Shown here: positions 22,597-32,194 of the stretch, piece after piece
Layout of the letters: the number at the start of each line of letters is the position of its first letter
How positions within the stretch are numbered: position 1 is the first letter of the stretch
Origin: an uncultured Bacteroidales bacterium
Lineage (GTDB): Bacteria; Bacteroidota; Bacteroidia; Bacteroidales; GWA2-32-17
Length of the DNA: 51,560 nt
Reading direction: 5' to 3'
Assembly (NCBI GenBank): GCA_937960415.1
Contig: CALGPK010000070.1
Span: forward strand, 1 to 51,560
Translations under genes and position numbers: made by a program
The notes under the pieces: model-generated
The model's input: the letters and a program-made list of their open reading frames with translations, nothing else
What the model was told of the DNA's origin: nothing
The model's database searches: none

Positions 22597-23463
22597 TTAA
22601 TTATTTTGAAATCGTTTAAAAGCATCGATAAAAGAATTGGGAGTAGCATTGTATATTTCGATCTTTTTTTTCTGTGCATAAGTTTCAATGTCCCAATAAC
22701 CTTTAAATGCATGTACAAATTTAATAAGAACTTCGTGCAGTTTTCGTATCCCTTTAAGTTTGTTCATAGGTAAGGGTTTTGATGTATTTTCGTCGTAAAA
22801 ATGTTTCTGATTAATCAATACCAGATTTTCTTCATTGACGCTAATTTCTTTGAGCCACGAGTGGTCGGCACCCCAAATGTAAATAGTTGTATAGCCTTTT
22901 TTTATGGCAAGCATCAACGACGGAATAAGTACATTATGCGGACGTGGCATTCCCCACTGAAGATTATACATGAAGTGGCAAAACCACCGAAACCCTTCAA
23001 TTGGTGTAGGATTGTAATATTTTATTTGGATATATTGATTTTTGATCAATGGTTCTTGCCAATGTTTGTATTTTTTGGCATCAAAAGGAATGAAAACTGT
23101 TAGTTTCCACGATGTTTTGTTTGCTATGTTTTCGTACAACTCTTTGCTCAATTCGGGATATGGAGGTCTGGCATAAGGCAACCATAATTCTGGTGCAGAA
23201 ATAACATGATAACGTGGCTTTAATCGCTCGAAATATGATGTATTTGGAAAGAAATTGACGCAAATAAGATCCTTATTTTCCAGAAAAAGTGGATTGTTTT
23301 GTATAGATTGATTGAGTGAAGGACCATTAGCTAATATCAAACAAGGTGTATGCTGTCTTTCGGTTTTAATATTGTGAACCCATCGCGTCAGAAAAATAAC
23401 TCTGAGCAGCGAAACAAAGGTTTGAATGGTTTTTTCTACAAAATCACGCAAATATTCCAGCAT
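22597..23463 (-). CDS. DUF115/Maf-like protein, putative glycan-modifying transferase
   Basis: A 288-aa protein beginning with an amphipathic N-terminus and then PCLILANGPSLNQSIQNNPLF, a segment typical of DUF115 proteins (including Maf proteins, implicated in transfer of pseudaminic acid) and of related glycan glycosyltransferases. IPSLMLAIKKGYTTIYIWGADHSWLKEISVNEEN is the second conserved block, with an aspartate/histidine pair. There is no signal peptide. It overlaps the 3' end of glyS by 20 bases and is followed six bases later by pseB and pseC, so a role in attaching or making nonulosonic-acid-type sugars is a reasonable inference from context. Confidence 0.68.
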   Translation of the reverse strand: MLEYLRDFVEKTIQTFVSLLRVIFLTRWVHNIKTERQHTPCLILANGPSLNQSIQNNPLFLENKDLICVNFFPNTSYFERLKPRYHVISAPELWLPYARPPYPELSKELYENIANKTSWKLTVFIPFDAKKYKHWQEPLIKNQYIQIKYYNPTPIEGFRWFCHFMYNLQWGMPRPHNVLIPSLMLAIKKGYTTIYIWGADHSWLKEISVNEENLVLINQKHFYDENTSKPLPMNKLKGIRKLHEVLIKFVHAFKGYWDIETYAQKKKIEIYNATPNSFIDAFKRFQNN

Positions 23464-25006
23464 ATTGATTTAATTTTTCCAATGTTGGCTCAATAGCTAC
23501 CATCTGATAAATATAATTTTTTAACTCGCTTAAATGAACGTTGTCTTGTTTCATAGTATCGCGATGTCGAACAGTAACAATGTCTTGCTCCAACGTAACC
23601 TGATCGATGGTTACACACAACGGTGTACCGATGGCATCCTGACGACGATAACGACGACCAATGGTGTCTTTTTCGTCGTATTGACAATAAAAATAAGGTT
23701 GAAGCATTTTCATTATTTCACTTGCTTTTTCGGGCATACCATCACGCTTTACCAAAGGTAATATAGCAACCTTTATGGGAGCAAGTATGTAAGGTATTCG
23801 TAACACGATGCGTTGTGTACCGTCGTTGAGCTTTTCTTCGTTGTATGCATACGAAAGTACAGCCAAAAACATACGATCGAGACCAATAGATGTTTCGATA
23901 ACATAAGGGACATAGCTTTCATTGTTTTCGGCATCGAAATATTGAAGCTTTTTGCCACTATATTGCTGATGTGCCGAAAGATCAAAGTCCGTTCGTGAGT
24001 GAATACCCTCGAGCTCTTTAAATCCGAATGGAAATCGGAACTCAATATCGGTAGCCGCATTAGCATAATGGGCAAGTTTTTCGTGATCGTGATAACGGTA
24101 ATATTCGTCGGGGATACCAAGTGCTTTATGCCATTCGAGACGAATTTTTTTCCAGTAATCGAACCATTGAAGCTCATCGCCGGGTTTTACAAAAAATTGC
24201 ATTTCCATTTGTTCAAATTCGCGCATACGAAAAATAAACTGACGAGCAACAATCTCGTTGCGAAAAGCTTTACCGGTTTGTGCAATACCAAATGGCACTT
24301 TCATACGACCGGTCTTATATACGTTAAGAAAATTGACGAAAATGCCCTGAGCCGTTTCGGGACGCAAATAAATGGTATCGGACTCGTTGCTCACCGAACC
24401 TATTTGGGTAGAAAACATTAAATTAAATTGTCGCACATCGGTCCAATTGCAGGTACCCGATATGGGACAAACGATTTTTTCTTCCTCGATAATTGCTTTT
24501 AGTTCGGCCAGATTGTTTTCATTCATCGCCTTGTTGTATCGTGCATGCAGCGAATTTAATTTTTGTTTGTATTCTACTACGCGGGCATTCGTTTCGATAA
24601 AAAGCTGACGATTAAATGTTTCACCAAAACGCTTTGCAGCCTTATCAATTTCTTTATCAATTTTATCCTGTATTTTTTGTAAATGTTCTTCAATAAGTTG
24701 ATCGGCACGATAACGTTTTTTCGAGTCTTTATTATCAATCAATGGATCGTTAAATGCATCGACATGCCCGGAGGCTTTCCATACAGTAGGATGCATAAAA
24801 ATGGCAGCGTCGATACCTACAATGTTTTCGTGCAACTGCACCATACTACGCCACCAATAGTCGCGAATATTGTTTTTAAGCAATACACCGAGCTGACCAT
24901 AGTCATAAACAGCAGCTAAACCATCGTATATTTCGCTCGAAGGAAAAATAAATCCGTACTCTTTACAATGACTGATTAAATTTTTGAAAAGTTCTTCCTG
25001 ATTCAT
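23444..25006 (-). CDS. glyS: Glycine--tRNA ligase, dimeric single-chain type
   Basis: Class II aminoacyl-tRNA synthetase charging tRNA-Gly. This is the single-polypeptide alpha2 type, not the alpha2beta2 form. Residues 1-~75 (YGFIFPSSEIYDGLAAVYDYGQLG) are the characteristic N-terminus. FRNEIVARQFIFRMREFEQMEMQFF is motif 2 with the QMEMQFF extension, and YVIETSIGLDRMFLAVL is motif 3. The last ~95 residues (LAPIKVAILPLVKRDGMPEKA onward) are the anticodon-binding domain. It follows pheS by 12 bases and overlaps the DUF115-like gene. Gene symbol usage varies (glyS/glyQS). Confidence 0.95.
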   Translation of the reverse strand: MNQEELFKNLISHCKEYGFIFPSSEIYDGLAAVYDYGQLGVLLKNNIRDYWWRSMVQLHENIVGIDAAIFMHPTVWKASGHVDAFNDPLIDNKDSKKRYRADQLIEEHLQKIQDKIDKEIDKAAKRFGETFNRQLFIETNARVVEYKQKLNSLHARYNKAMNENNLAELKAIIEEEKIVCPISGTCNWTDVRQFNLMFSTQIGSVSNESDTIYLRPETAQGIFVNFLNVYKTGRMKVPFGIAQTGKAFRNEIVARQFIFRMREFEQMEMQFFVKPGDELQWFDYWKKIRLEWHKALGIPDEYYRYHDHEKLAHYANAATDIEFRFPFGFKELEGIHSRTDFDLSAHQQYSGKKLQYFDAENNESYVPYVIETSIGLDRMFLAVLSYAYNEEKLNDGTQRIVLRIPYILAPIKVAILPLVKRDGMPEKASEIMKMLQPYFYCQYDEKDTIGRRYRRQDAIGTPLCVTIDQVTLEQDIVTVRHRDTMKQDNVHLSELKNYIYQMVAIEPTLEKLNQYAGIFA

Positions 25007-25018
25007 GCTTTAATATGT

Positions 25019-26038
25019 TTAAATTGCCGATGTAAATTGTTTTAAAAATCGAATGTCATTTTCTGAAAATAGACGAATATCGTTAACACGATATTTTAAA
25101 TTAGTGATACGCTCAATTCCTAATCCAAATGCAAATCCTGTATACTCTTTCGATGAAATGTTGCAATTTTCGAGCACATTGGGGTCTACCATTCCGCAGC
25201 CTAAGATTTCGACCCACCCTGTATATTTGCAAAAAGCACAACCGCTACCACCACACAAATTGCACGAGATATCCATCTCGGCCGAAGGCTCGGTAAATGG
25301 GAAGTACGAAGGACGAAGTCGAATTTGCGTATGAATACCAAACATTTCGCGTGCAAAGTACAACAAAGTTTGTTTTAAATCGGCAAACGAAACTTTTTTA
25401 TCGATATATAGTCCCTCAACTTGATGAAAAAAGCAATGAGCACGTGATGAAATGGCTTCGTTGCGATATACACGACCCGGCATAATAATTCGAATGGGCG
25501 GCTTTTGACTTTCCATGATACGAATCTGTACCGAAGATGTATGTGTTCGCAAAAGAATATCAGGATTGCGGCGAATAAAGAACGTGTCTTGCATATCGCG
25601 TGCTGGATGCTCCAATGGGAAATTCAGGGCTGTAAACACATGCCAATCGTCCTCTATTTCTGGACCTTCGGATATCACAAAGCCTATACGCTGAAAAATG
25701 GAGATTATCTCCTTTCGCACGATGCTTATCGGATGACGACTGCCGAGATGTATTGGCTCCGAAGGTCTGGTAAGATCGTTGTAATCGAGTGATTTAGTCT
25801 CTTGCTGAAAAAGGTTTCGATGCTGTTCGTATTTTTCGGTAACTTCTATTTTCAGAATATTTAATATTTGTCCGACTTCTTTTTTTTGTTCCTTTGGCAA
25901 AACCTTGAACTGATCGAACAATTCATTGAGTTTGCCTTTTTTTGAAAGAAATTCTGAACGAAATTGTTCCAGTTCTTCGGCACTTTTTATAGTGAACGAT
26001 CTAACTTTATTTAAAAGTTGTTCTATAGTTTCTTTCAT
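25019..26038 (-). CDS. pheS: Phenylalanine--tRNA ligase alpha subunit
   Basis: Catalytic alpha subunit of the alpha2beta2 class II synthetase. An N-terminal coiled coil (~1-85) is followed by the catalytic domain: [74 protein letters not shown] (motif 2) and [16 protein letters not shown] (motif 3). An insertion [12 protein letters not shown] before the [14 protein letters not shown] segment forms a four-cysteine probable zinc site, which I recall as common in Bacteroidota PheS. It lies three bases downstream of the cyclophilin gene. pheT is not in the window. Confidence 0.95.
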   Translation of the reverse strand: MKETIEQLLNKVRSFTIKSAEELEQFRSEFLSKKGKLNELFDQFKVLPKEQKKEVGQILNILKIEVTEKYEQHRNLFQQETKSLDYNDLTRPSEPIHLGSRHPISIVRKEIISIFQRIGFVISEGPEIEDDWHVFTALNFPLEHPARDMQDTFFIRRNPDILLRTHTSSVQIRIMESQKPPIRIIMPGRVYRNEAISSRAHCFFHQVEGLYIDKKVSFADLKQTLLYFAREMFGIHTQIRLRPSYFPFTEPSAEMDISCNLCGGSGCAFCKYTGWVEILGCGMVDPNVLENCNISSKEYTGFAFGLGIERITNLKYRVNDIRLFSENDIRFLKQFTSAI

Positions 26039-26041
26039 AAG

Positions 26042-26866
26042 CTATTGCTCTATGTATATAAACATACGTATATCTTCAAGTGGACGGTTGTTTTTATCGG
26101 TCTCAACTTGTGCTATTTTATCAACCACTTCGATGCCTTCGATAACTTCGCCAAACACGGTGTATGAGCCATCGAGATGTGGTGCACCGCCAACGGTAGT
26201 ATATATTTTTCGTTGTTCGTCGTTAAATTTAAATCGTCCTTGCTTATCGAGTTCTTTTTCGGCAATTTGATGGGTTTCTTTTATAAAGTCGTTTACTGCA
26301 TTTGGATTGCCTGACTTGATCATTGAGTCGAGTTTTGTTTTCATCCAGCTATATTCAGGTGTATTCATCAGTTGACCTAAAATCTGATTCTTTTTGTTCT
26401 GATTAATTTGCTGTTCCATGTAATTAAGTTCATCATTAGTAAATACTTTTCCCTGAACAATATAAAACTGTGAGCCCGACGAAGCTTTAGTAGGGTTTGT
26501 CATATCGCCTTCGCGTGCAGCAGCAAGTGCACCCCGCTTGTGATACAATGTTGGCACAAACTCTGCTGGTATGGTATAACCCGGACCACCATTGCCCAAT
26601 ATTTGCCCGGGTTGTGCTTGCTTCGAATCGGGATCTCCACCTTGAATCATAAATGTATTGATAACACGATGAAAAAGTAAACTATCGTAAAACTTTTGCT
26701 GAACTAATTTTAAAAAATTGTCGCGATGTTTTGGGGTTTCGTTATACAAGCGTAATTTTATTTTGCCATAATTTGTTTGAATTACTACAACAGGATCTTT
26801 TGTTTGTGCCCACAAATTAAAACTTAAAATAACATAACAACTGAAAATAAAAGCCATTCGCAGCAT
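26042..26866 (-). CDS. Exported cyclophilin-type peptidyl-prolyl isomerase
   Basis: Periplasmic cis-trans prolyl isomerase. A signal peptide (MLRMAFIFSCYVILSFNLWAQ) is followed by a cyclophilin domain: VVIQTNYGKIKLRLYNETPKHRDNFL, FHRVINTFMIQGGDP, GALAAAREGDMTNPTKASSGSQFYIV and GSYTVFGEVIEGIEVVDKIA. Between SGSQFYIVQG and HLDGSYTVFGE lies an insertion of ~75 residues rich in Lys/Gln/Asn, as in other Bacteroidota secreted cyclophilins. It is first gene of the run cyclophilin-pheS-glyS-DUF115-pseB-pseC. A TAATTTTG box lies 14-21 bases upstream. Confidence 0.93.
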   Translation of the reverse strand: MLRMAFIFSCYVILSFNLWAQTKDPVVVIQTNYGKIKLRLYNETPKHRDNFLKLVQQKFYDSLLFHRVINTFMIQGGDPDSKQAQPGQILGNGGPGYTIPAEFVPTLYHKRGALAAAREGDMTNPTKASSGSQFYIVQGKVFTNDELNYMEQQINQNKKNQILGQLMNTPEYSWMKTKLDSMIKSGNPNAVNDFIKETHQIAEKELDKQGRFKFNDEQRKIYTTVGGAPHLDGSYTVFGEVIEGIEVVDKIAQVETDKNNRPLEDIRMFIYIEQ

Positions 26867-26879
26867 AAGTATTTTTGTG

Positions 26880-26887
26880 CAAAATTA
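26880..26887 (-). promoter_or_regulatory. TAnnTTTG promoter element for the cyclophilin-pheS-glyS-pse run
   Basis: TAATTTTG on the minus strand, 14-21 bases before the cyclophilin ATG. It is the only clear promoter box found for the six-gene run down to pseC. Confidence 0.5.
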
Positions 26888-27013
26888 AACGTTATTTTGT
26901 TTTTTTTAAAATTCGGATACATAATTGGGTTCATTTGTTTTGCTAAACATTAAGATTAGTTAATCAAGGGTATTATACATCAAAAAAAATCCTGATATTT
27001 GTAAAAAAGTACC

Positions 27014-27841
27014 ATGATGAAAAAAACAACTCGTAATTCAAACATTTCGCAACATTCGAACAAAGAAAAATTCGAAACAAGCAAAAAATCAAAAAGGACT
27101 AATGAACCAAAAAGCAAAAACGACGAATTGATACGCTTGAATCGCTATTTGGCAAATGCCGGACTGTGTAGTCGTCGTGAGGCAGATGAGTATATCAAGG
27201 CCGGGCTGGTTAGCGTAAACAACAAAATTGTAACTGAGCTTGGCACCAAAATAAAACCAACCGACGAAGTACGTTTTAATAATCAAATAGTTCGAATAGA
27301 AAAAAAGGTTTACATCTTACTTAACAAGCCCAAAGATTATATTACTACCACATCCGACGAGCGTGGGCGAAAAACGGTGATGCAGCTTATACGCAATGCC
27401 TGTAAAGAAAAAGTCTTTCCGGTTGGAAGACTCGATCGCAATACCACTGGCGTTTTATTGCTTACTAATGACGGCGAATTAGCAGCTAAGCTCACACATC
27501 CACGACATAAAAAGAAAAAAATATACCATGTTTTTCTCGATAAAAACCTGAAAAAGGCGGATTTGGAGAAGCTTATGGAAGGAGTTGAAGAAAAAGGCGA
27601 AATGCTTAAAGCCGATCTAGTGTCGTATGTCGATGCTGCCGACAAAAGTCAAGTTGGTGTAGAAATACATACCGGACAAAACCGCATCATTCGTCGCATG
27701 TTCGAAGCGTTGGGATACAAGGTTATCAAACTCGACCGGGTGTATTTTGCCGGGCTAACCAAAAAAGGTTTACCACGAGGACATTGGCGATATTTAACAC
27801 CCACCGAAATCAATATGCTAAAAATGGGTGCTTATGAATAA
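27014..27841 (+). CDS. rRNA pseudouridine synthase, RluB/RsuA family
   Basis: A 275-aa pseudouridine synthase. Residues 1-~38 are a Lys/Ser/Asn-rich tail. Residues ~42-90 are an S4 RNA-binding domain (IRLNRYLANAGLCSRREADEYIKAGLVSVN). The catalytic domain follows, with VFPVGRLDRNTTGVLLLTNDGELA (catalytic Asp in GRLD) and IHTGQNRIIRRMFEALGYKVIKLDRVYFAGL. The RluB/RluE/RluF/RsuA subfamily cannot be separated safely, and RluB-like (23S rRNA) is most likely. The start could be either of the two consecutive Met codons. The gene overlaps the next one by up to 14 bases. Confidence 0.9.
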   Translation: MMKKTTRNSNISQHSNKEKFETSKKSKRTNEPKSKNDELIRLNRYLANAGLCSRREADEYIKAGLVSVNNKIVTELGTKIKPTDEVRFNNQIVRIEKKVYILLNKPKDYITTTSDERGRKTVMQLIRNACKEKVFPVGRLDRNTTGVLLLTNDGELAAKLTHPRHKKKKIYHVFLDKNLKKADLEKLMEGVEEKGEMLKADLVSYVDAADKSQVGVEIHTGQNRIIRRMFEALGYKVIKLDRVYFAGLTKKGLPRGHWRYLTPTEINMLKMGAYE

Positions 27842-30353
27842 GCGCATCTCATTGTACACTGTTCTTTTTATTTTTTATTCGACGCTGCTTCACTCACAAA
27901 CTACTTTGCGAGGAAGTGTATCAGATGCTCATAACCGTCAACCAATTCCGTTTGCCAATATTGTCGTGTTAGGCTCACAAATAGGTACAGTAAGCGATAT
28001 CGATGGACACTTTGAGCTAAACATCAAACAAATGCCTGTCCGTTTGCAAATTTCATACGTAGGCTACGAAACTAAGATGGTTGAAGTAAACAAAGAAACC
28101 AACAACTTGCTTGTTTGGCTAGTTCCTAAATCCATCGAACTACCGGAACTAATCGTAAAAGCCGGCGATAACCCGGCACATCGTATCATACGAAAAGCCA
28201 CCGAAATGCGACAACGTAACAACCCCGAACAACTCAATTCGTTTGAATATGTGTCGTACAACAAACTCTATTTCACTATCGACCGAAAAGAAATCATGTA
28301 CAGCATCGATACTATTCGGACTAGCAAAAATAAAGCATTAAACTATCGTTTATTAAATCAAAAAGATTACGACAGTCTGATGCAAAAGAGCTTTGTATCG
28401 TACAAAGTCGATTCATTTTTCCAAAAAACCTATCTATTTCTGAGCGAATCTGTTTCGAAGCGTTATTTTCGATATCCCGACCAAAATAAAGAAATAATTC
28501 TTTCAACACGCACATCGGGATTGCAACAACCTTTTTTTGTTTTATTGGCAACTCAGTTTCAGTCGTTTTCGTTTTACAACGATTTTGTTACTATCCTCGA
28601 TAAAAAATATTTAAACCCTGTTTCAAATCAGGCTATTGGGCGATATTTTTATGAAATTACAGATACGCTTTATAGCGAAACTAACGATACCATTTTTGTT
28701 ATTCAATTTCGACCACTGAAAAATGCTTTATTTGATGGTTTAAAAGGCACGGTTCACATACATACACGCAATTATGCTATTCAAGCCATAAAAGCAGAAC
28801 CTGTAAATCAACAAGGTTTTTTTTATGTACGTATTCAGCAGTTGTACTCGTTAATTGATTCTGTGCAGTGGTTCCCGGTACAGCTCAATACCAACTTGCG
28901 CTATAAAACGCTCAGCTTCGACGATAAGACCGATACTCTTCGCATCGACGACAGTACTCTTATTTGCATCAGAAAAAGTATTCCACTCATAGGTATCGGA
29001 AAAAGTTATATCGACTCGATACGCATCAATCTGCATCTTCCAAAAAAGATATTCAACGCTGTAAGTGTAGAACTGCTACCTAATAACAATAGTACCAACG
29101 AAAACGTATGGGCAGCCTATCGAAAAGAATCGTTTGGCGATATAGAAAAAAACACCTACACTTTGCTCGATAGTATTGGCAAAGAAATAAAACTCGAAAA
29201 AAAAGTTCAATTTCTCGAATATTTACTTAGCGGATACGTGCCTGTTAAATACTTTAATCTTAGTATCAGCAATATTTTTGATTACAATCGTTTCGAAGGT
29301 TTTCGTGCCAATTTAGACCTGCAAACTAACGATCGAATTACTCCTTACGCATCGTTGGGAGGCTATGTGGGATATGCTTTTACCGACCAACAGACCAAAT
29401 ACGGCGCTCGTTTATCCGTTAAACCTTACCGTTTTAAGGATTTTCGATGGATAATATCGTTTTCGAATGACGTTCGCGAAACCGGAAACATTATCTTTTT
29501 CGACGATAAGGCACTCATCAACAACGAAAGCTTTCGCCGCATTTATATCAATCGGATGGACTACCAACGCCAATACAGTGCCTCGCTTATATTTCGATGG
29601 TTGCGTTATGTTAAAACACAAATTCATTTGTCCGAAAACATACTCCAACTATCGCCACCCAATTATTTCCCATTATTTGAACACACTATTCGAGATTTTT
29701 GGTACCGTGAAGTCTGGTTGGGCATAAAATTTTTGTACAAAGAAGAATTTATGCAGACATTAAAAGGTCGTTACAGCCTTGGTTCGAAGTATCCTTCACT
29801 GTATTTAAACATTCACTTAGGCGATGCAGGTCTTTTTGAGCCTACATACTTCAAAACCGAATGTAAACTTAGCATACCTTACGATTTTGGCTTATATGGC
29901 AAAACAACCCTAACACTTATGGGAGGCTATACACCTTCGGATTTGCCACTTTCACTAATTTATAGTGGCAAAGGGACTAAGTTTATGGATATTATGATTT
30001 ATGCCGAAAACACTTTTACAACAATGTTTGTTAATGAGTTTTTTTATCACTCGTTTACCTTTGCCTTTTTGAAACACGATATAGGTAAAGTACTTTTCCG
30101 TTTAGGCAAGTTTCAACCAGGGCTTAGCTTACACCACAATATGGCTATTGGTAGCTTGAAGAAAAGTCAATTGTTCGATGCTCGTACCACTGATAAAGTT
30201 TATACCGAAAGCGGTATTTTGTTTTACAACTTATTTCGACAGTCATTCAATACCTTTGGGATTGGCGTTTTTTATCGTTATGGCAATTATGCTCTACCGT
30301 CGTGGAAAAACAACATGGCTATAAAAATATCACTTGCCATATCAATAAGCTAA
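27828..30353 (+). CDS. DUF5686-type outer-membrane protein with carboxypeptidase-like N-domain
   Basis: An 841-aa exported protein. A signal peptide (KRISLYTVLFIFYSTLLHSQ) is followed by a CarboxypepD-regulatory-like beta domain at ~26-85 (LRGSVSDAHNRQPIPFANIVVLGSQIGTVSDIDGHFELNI). The linker NPAHRIIRKATEMRQRNNPEQLNSFEYVSYNKLY is diagnostic of the Bacteroidota DUF5686 family. The remaining ~600 residues alternate in the manner of an outer-membrane beta-barrel and end in aromatic/hydrophobic strands (MAIKISLAISIS). The start may be at 27834 (MNKR), reducing the overlap with the pseudouridine synthase gene to 8 bases. The function is unknown. It is not a TonB receptor, since no TonB box or plug is seen. 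Confidence 0.85.
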   Translation: MLMNKRISLYTVLFIFYSTLLHSQTTLRGSVSDAHNRQPIPFANIVVLGSQIGTVSDIDGHFELNIKQMPVRLQISYVGYETKMVEVNKETNNLLVWLVPKSIELPELIVKAGDNPAHRIIRKATEMRQRNNPEQLNSFEYVSYNKLYFTIDRKEIMYSIDTIRTSKNKALNYRLLNQKDYDSLMQKSFVSYKVDSFFQKTYLFLSESVSKRYFRYPDQNKEIILSTRTSGLQQPFFVLLATQFQSFSFYNDFVTILDKKYLNPVSNQAIGRYFYEITDTLYSETNDTIFVIQFRPLKNALFDGLKGTVHIHTRNYAIQAIKAEPVNQQGFFYVRIQQLYSLIDSVQWFPVQLNTNLRYKTLSFDDKTDTLRIDDSTLICIRKSIPLIGIGKSYIDSIRINLHLPKKIFNAVSVELLPNNNSTNENVWAAYRKESFGDIEKNTYTLLDSIGKEIKLEKKVQFLEYLLSGYVPVKYFNLSISNIFDYNRFEGFRANLDLQTNDRITPYASLGGYVGYAFTDQQTKYGARLSVKPYRFKDFRWIISFSNDVRETGNIIFFDDKALINNESFRRIYINRMDYQRQYSASLIFRWLRYVKTQIHLSENILQLSPPNYFPLFEHTIRDFWYREVWLGIKFLYKEEFMQTLKGRYSLGSKYPSLYLNIHLGDAGLFEPTYFKTECKLSIPYDFGLYGKTTLTLMGGYTPSDLPLSLIYSGKGTKFMDIMIYAENTFTTMFVNEFFYHSFTFAFLKHDIGKVLFRLGKFQPGLSLHHNMAIGSLKKSQLFDARTTDKVYTESGILFYNLFRQSFNTFGIGVFYRYGNYALPSWKNNMAIKISLAISIS

Positions 30354-30701
30354 TTTCGATTTTGTATTTTACCTACAATTTTTTTTACACGTACTATCCA
30401 TATAAACTAAAATTATTCATTGTGATTTTCAGATAAAGCAAGTGAATGTATTTCCCGATAAAAATTACTTTTTGTTACAGCACCAGCAAGCCGTTAAAGT
30501 TGATTTTTTCTTAATCACATTGCTTTAGAAATTTTTTTAATCCAAATATCATAATTGGGATAAACCATTTAAAATGGTTAACGATTGAATTTTGTTGCAC
30601 CCATGCCTTTGTAAGGAATACAAAACAATTTTTATTTTGCATTTTGCAAAACAATTTTTTTTTATTATTTTTGTTCTATAAATTTTATAAAACTTTGCTT
30701 T
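30354..30701 (+). other. Intergenic region upstream of rmuC
   Basis: 348 bases without a supported gene. A small palindrome AACCATT-TAA-AATGGTT lies at 30563-30579, and the sequence CAAAACAATTTTT is present twice (around 30621 and 30648). The rmuC promoter occupies the last 60 bases. No RNA gene or repeat family was recognised. Confidence 0.4.
30643..30673 (+). promoter_or_regulatory. Promoter of rmuC (TTTG-N19-TATTTTTG)
   Basis: TTTG at 30643-30646 and TATTTTTG at 30666-30673, separated by 19 bases, match both boxes of the Bacteroidota housekeeping promoter. The ATG is 29 bases downstream. Confidence 0.7.
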
Positions 30702-32186
30702 ATGTTAACGTATTTTATATTAGCCATATTTCTGCTAATTGTTATTGCAGGATTTATCTGGCTAGGCATCAGCATTAAAAATATGCAATCAACAAGCCCA
30801 ACATCGCAAATCGATAAGCTTCAATACGATGTTCAGCGGATAGAACAGAATCAGCGTGAAGAATTTGCACGCAATCGTGAAGAGTTATCAAAAAGTATGG
30901 TAACCCTTAGCGAGATGTTATCTAATAACATTTTAACTCTTACACAAACACAAAAGCAACAATTCGATGTTTTCGCGTCACAGGTCAACGAACTTTCTCG
31001 AATTTTTAACGAACAATCAAAATCATTTAATGAACAGATTCAACAACAGTTTTTGCAAAACAAAGAAGATATAAATCGCCAGTTAAAATCGTTTCAAGAC
31101 GTTTTAAGTCAAAGCATAAAAGATTTTAACGAATATCAAGCACAAAAGTTTGGTGATCTTATACGTAGTCAGGAGCAAATGCGTAGCGATACCGAACAAA
31201 AGCTCGAAAAAATTCGCGAATCGGTAGAAAAAAAGCTCGAATACATTCAAAACGAAAATAGCAAAAAACTCGAAGAAATGCGTGCTACCGTTGACGAAAA
31301 GCTGCAAAGCACTCTCGAAAAGCGTTTGAGTGAATCGTTTAAGCTGGTTAGCGAACGTCTTGAACAAGTTCACAAAGGGCTTGGCGAAATGCAAAACCTG
31401 GCTTCCGATGTTGGCGACTTAAAAAAAGTGCTAAGCAACGTTAAACAAAGAGGCATATTAGGCGAAATTCAACTCGGAGCAATACTCGAAAACATCCTTT
31501 CGCCCGGACAATACGAAAAAAATGTTCGTACTAAACGCGATTCTCAGGATGTGGTAGAATACGCTATTGTACTTCCCGGCAAAGACGATTACAGCAAACC
31601 TGTCTATTTGCCCATTGATGCCAAGTTTCCTATGGAGGATTATTTACGTTTGGTAGATGCATACGAGCGTTCTAATGCCGAAGAAATTAAATTGTGCACT
31701 AACCAACTTCAAAATGCTATAAAAAAATCGGCCAAAGATATTCACGATAAATATCTTAACCCACCCAACACCACCGATTTTGGTATTATGTTTTTGCCCG
31801 TCGAAGGCTTATACGCCGAAGTAGTGCGTCAACCATCTTTGCTCGAAGAACTTAGCCGCACATACAAAATCATTGTTGCTGGACCAACTACCCTGGCTGC
31901 ACTACTCAACAGCTTGCAAATGGGTTTTCGTACACTTGCCATCGAAAAGCGAAGCAGCGAAGTGTGGAAAACCTTACAAGCCGTTAAAACCGAATTCGGA
32001 AAGTTTGAAGAAGTACTGATAAGAGCTAAGGAAAAAATCAACAAAGCCGGCGAAGAAATTGACATGCTTGTTGGAAAACGCACACGTGTTATTAATAGTA
32101 AGCTTAAAAACGTAATGGAACTTCCCGAAACAGAAGCAAAAAATATTCTCGGAGATGGTAACATAATTTCGGACGACAGCGTATAA
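30702..32186 (+). CDS. rmuC: DNA recombination protein RmuC
   Basis: A 494-aa RmuC-family protein that limits DNA inversions at short repeats. It has an N-terminal membrane anchor (YFILAIFLLIVIAGFIWLGISI), a long coiled coil at ~30-230 (repeated QxxExxx and KLEEMRATVDEKL units), and the PD-(D/E)XK-related RmuC core (LGEIQLGAILENILSPGQYEKNV, VYLPIDAKFPMEDYLRLVDAYE, DFGIMFLPVEGLYAEVVRQPSLLEEL, VAGPTTLAALLNSLQMGFRTLAIEKRS). The length is normal. It sits eight bases upstream of the TPR-SpoIIE gene. Confidence 0.93.
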   Translation: MLTYFILAIFLLIVIAGFIWLGISIKNMQSTSPTSQIDKLQYDVQRIEQNQREEFARNREELSKSMVTLSEMLSNNILTLTQTQKQQFDVFASQVNELSRIFNEQSKSFNEQIQQQFLQNKEDINRQLKSFQDVLSQSIKDFNEYQAQKFGDLIRSQEQMRSDTEQKLEKIRESVEKKLEYIQNENSKKLEEMRATVDEKLQSTLEKRLSESFKLVSERLEQVHKGLGEMQNLASDVGDLKKVLSNVKQRGILGEIQLGAILENILSPGQYEKNVRTKRDSQDVVEYAIVLPGKDDYSKPVYLPIDAKFPMEDYLRLVDAYERSNAEEIKLCTNQLQNAIKKSAKDIHDKYLNPPNTTDFGIMFLPVEGLYAEVVRQPSLLEELSRTYKIIVAGPTTLAALLNSLQMGFRTLAIEKRSSEVWKTLQAVKTEFGKFEEVLIRAKEKINKAGEEIDMLVGKRTRVINSKLKNVMELPETEAKNILGDGNIISDDSV

Positions 32187-32194
32187 GTCCGTAT

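Noticed and set aside
25180-25270. Four-cysteine insertion in PheS as a novel feature
   Set aside because: To my knowledge a common lineage feature of Bacteroidota PheS, so not unusual here.
30563-30579. AACCATT/AATGGTT palindrome upstream of rmuC
   Set aside because: AT-rich and short, without conserved context; recorded in the intergenic entry only.
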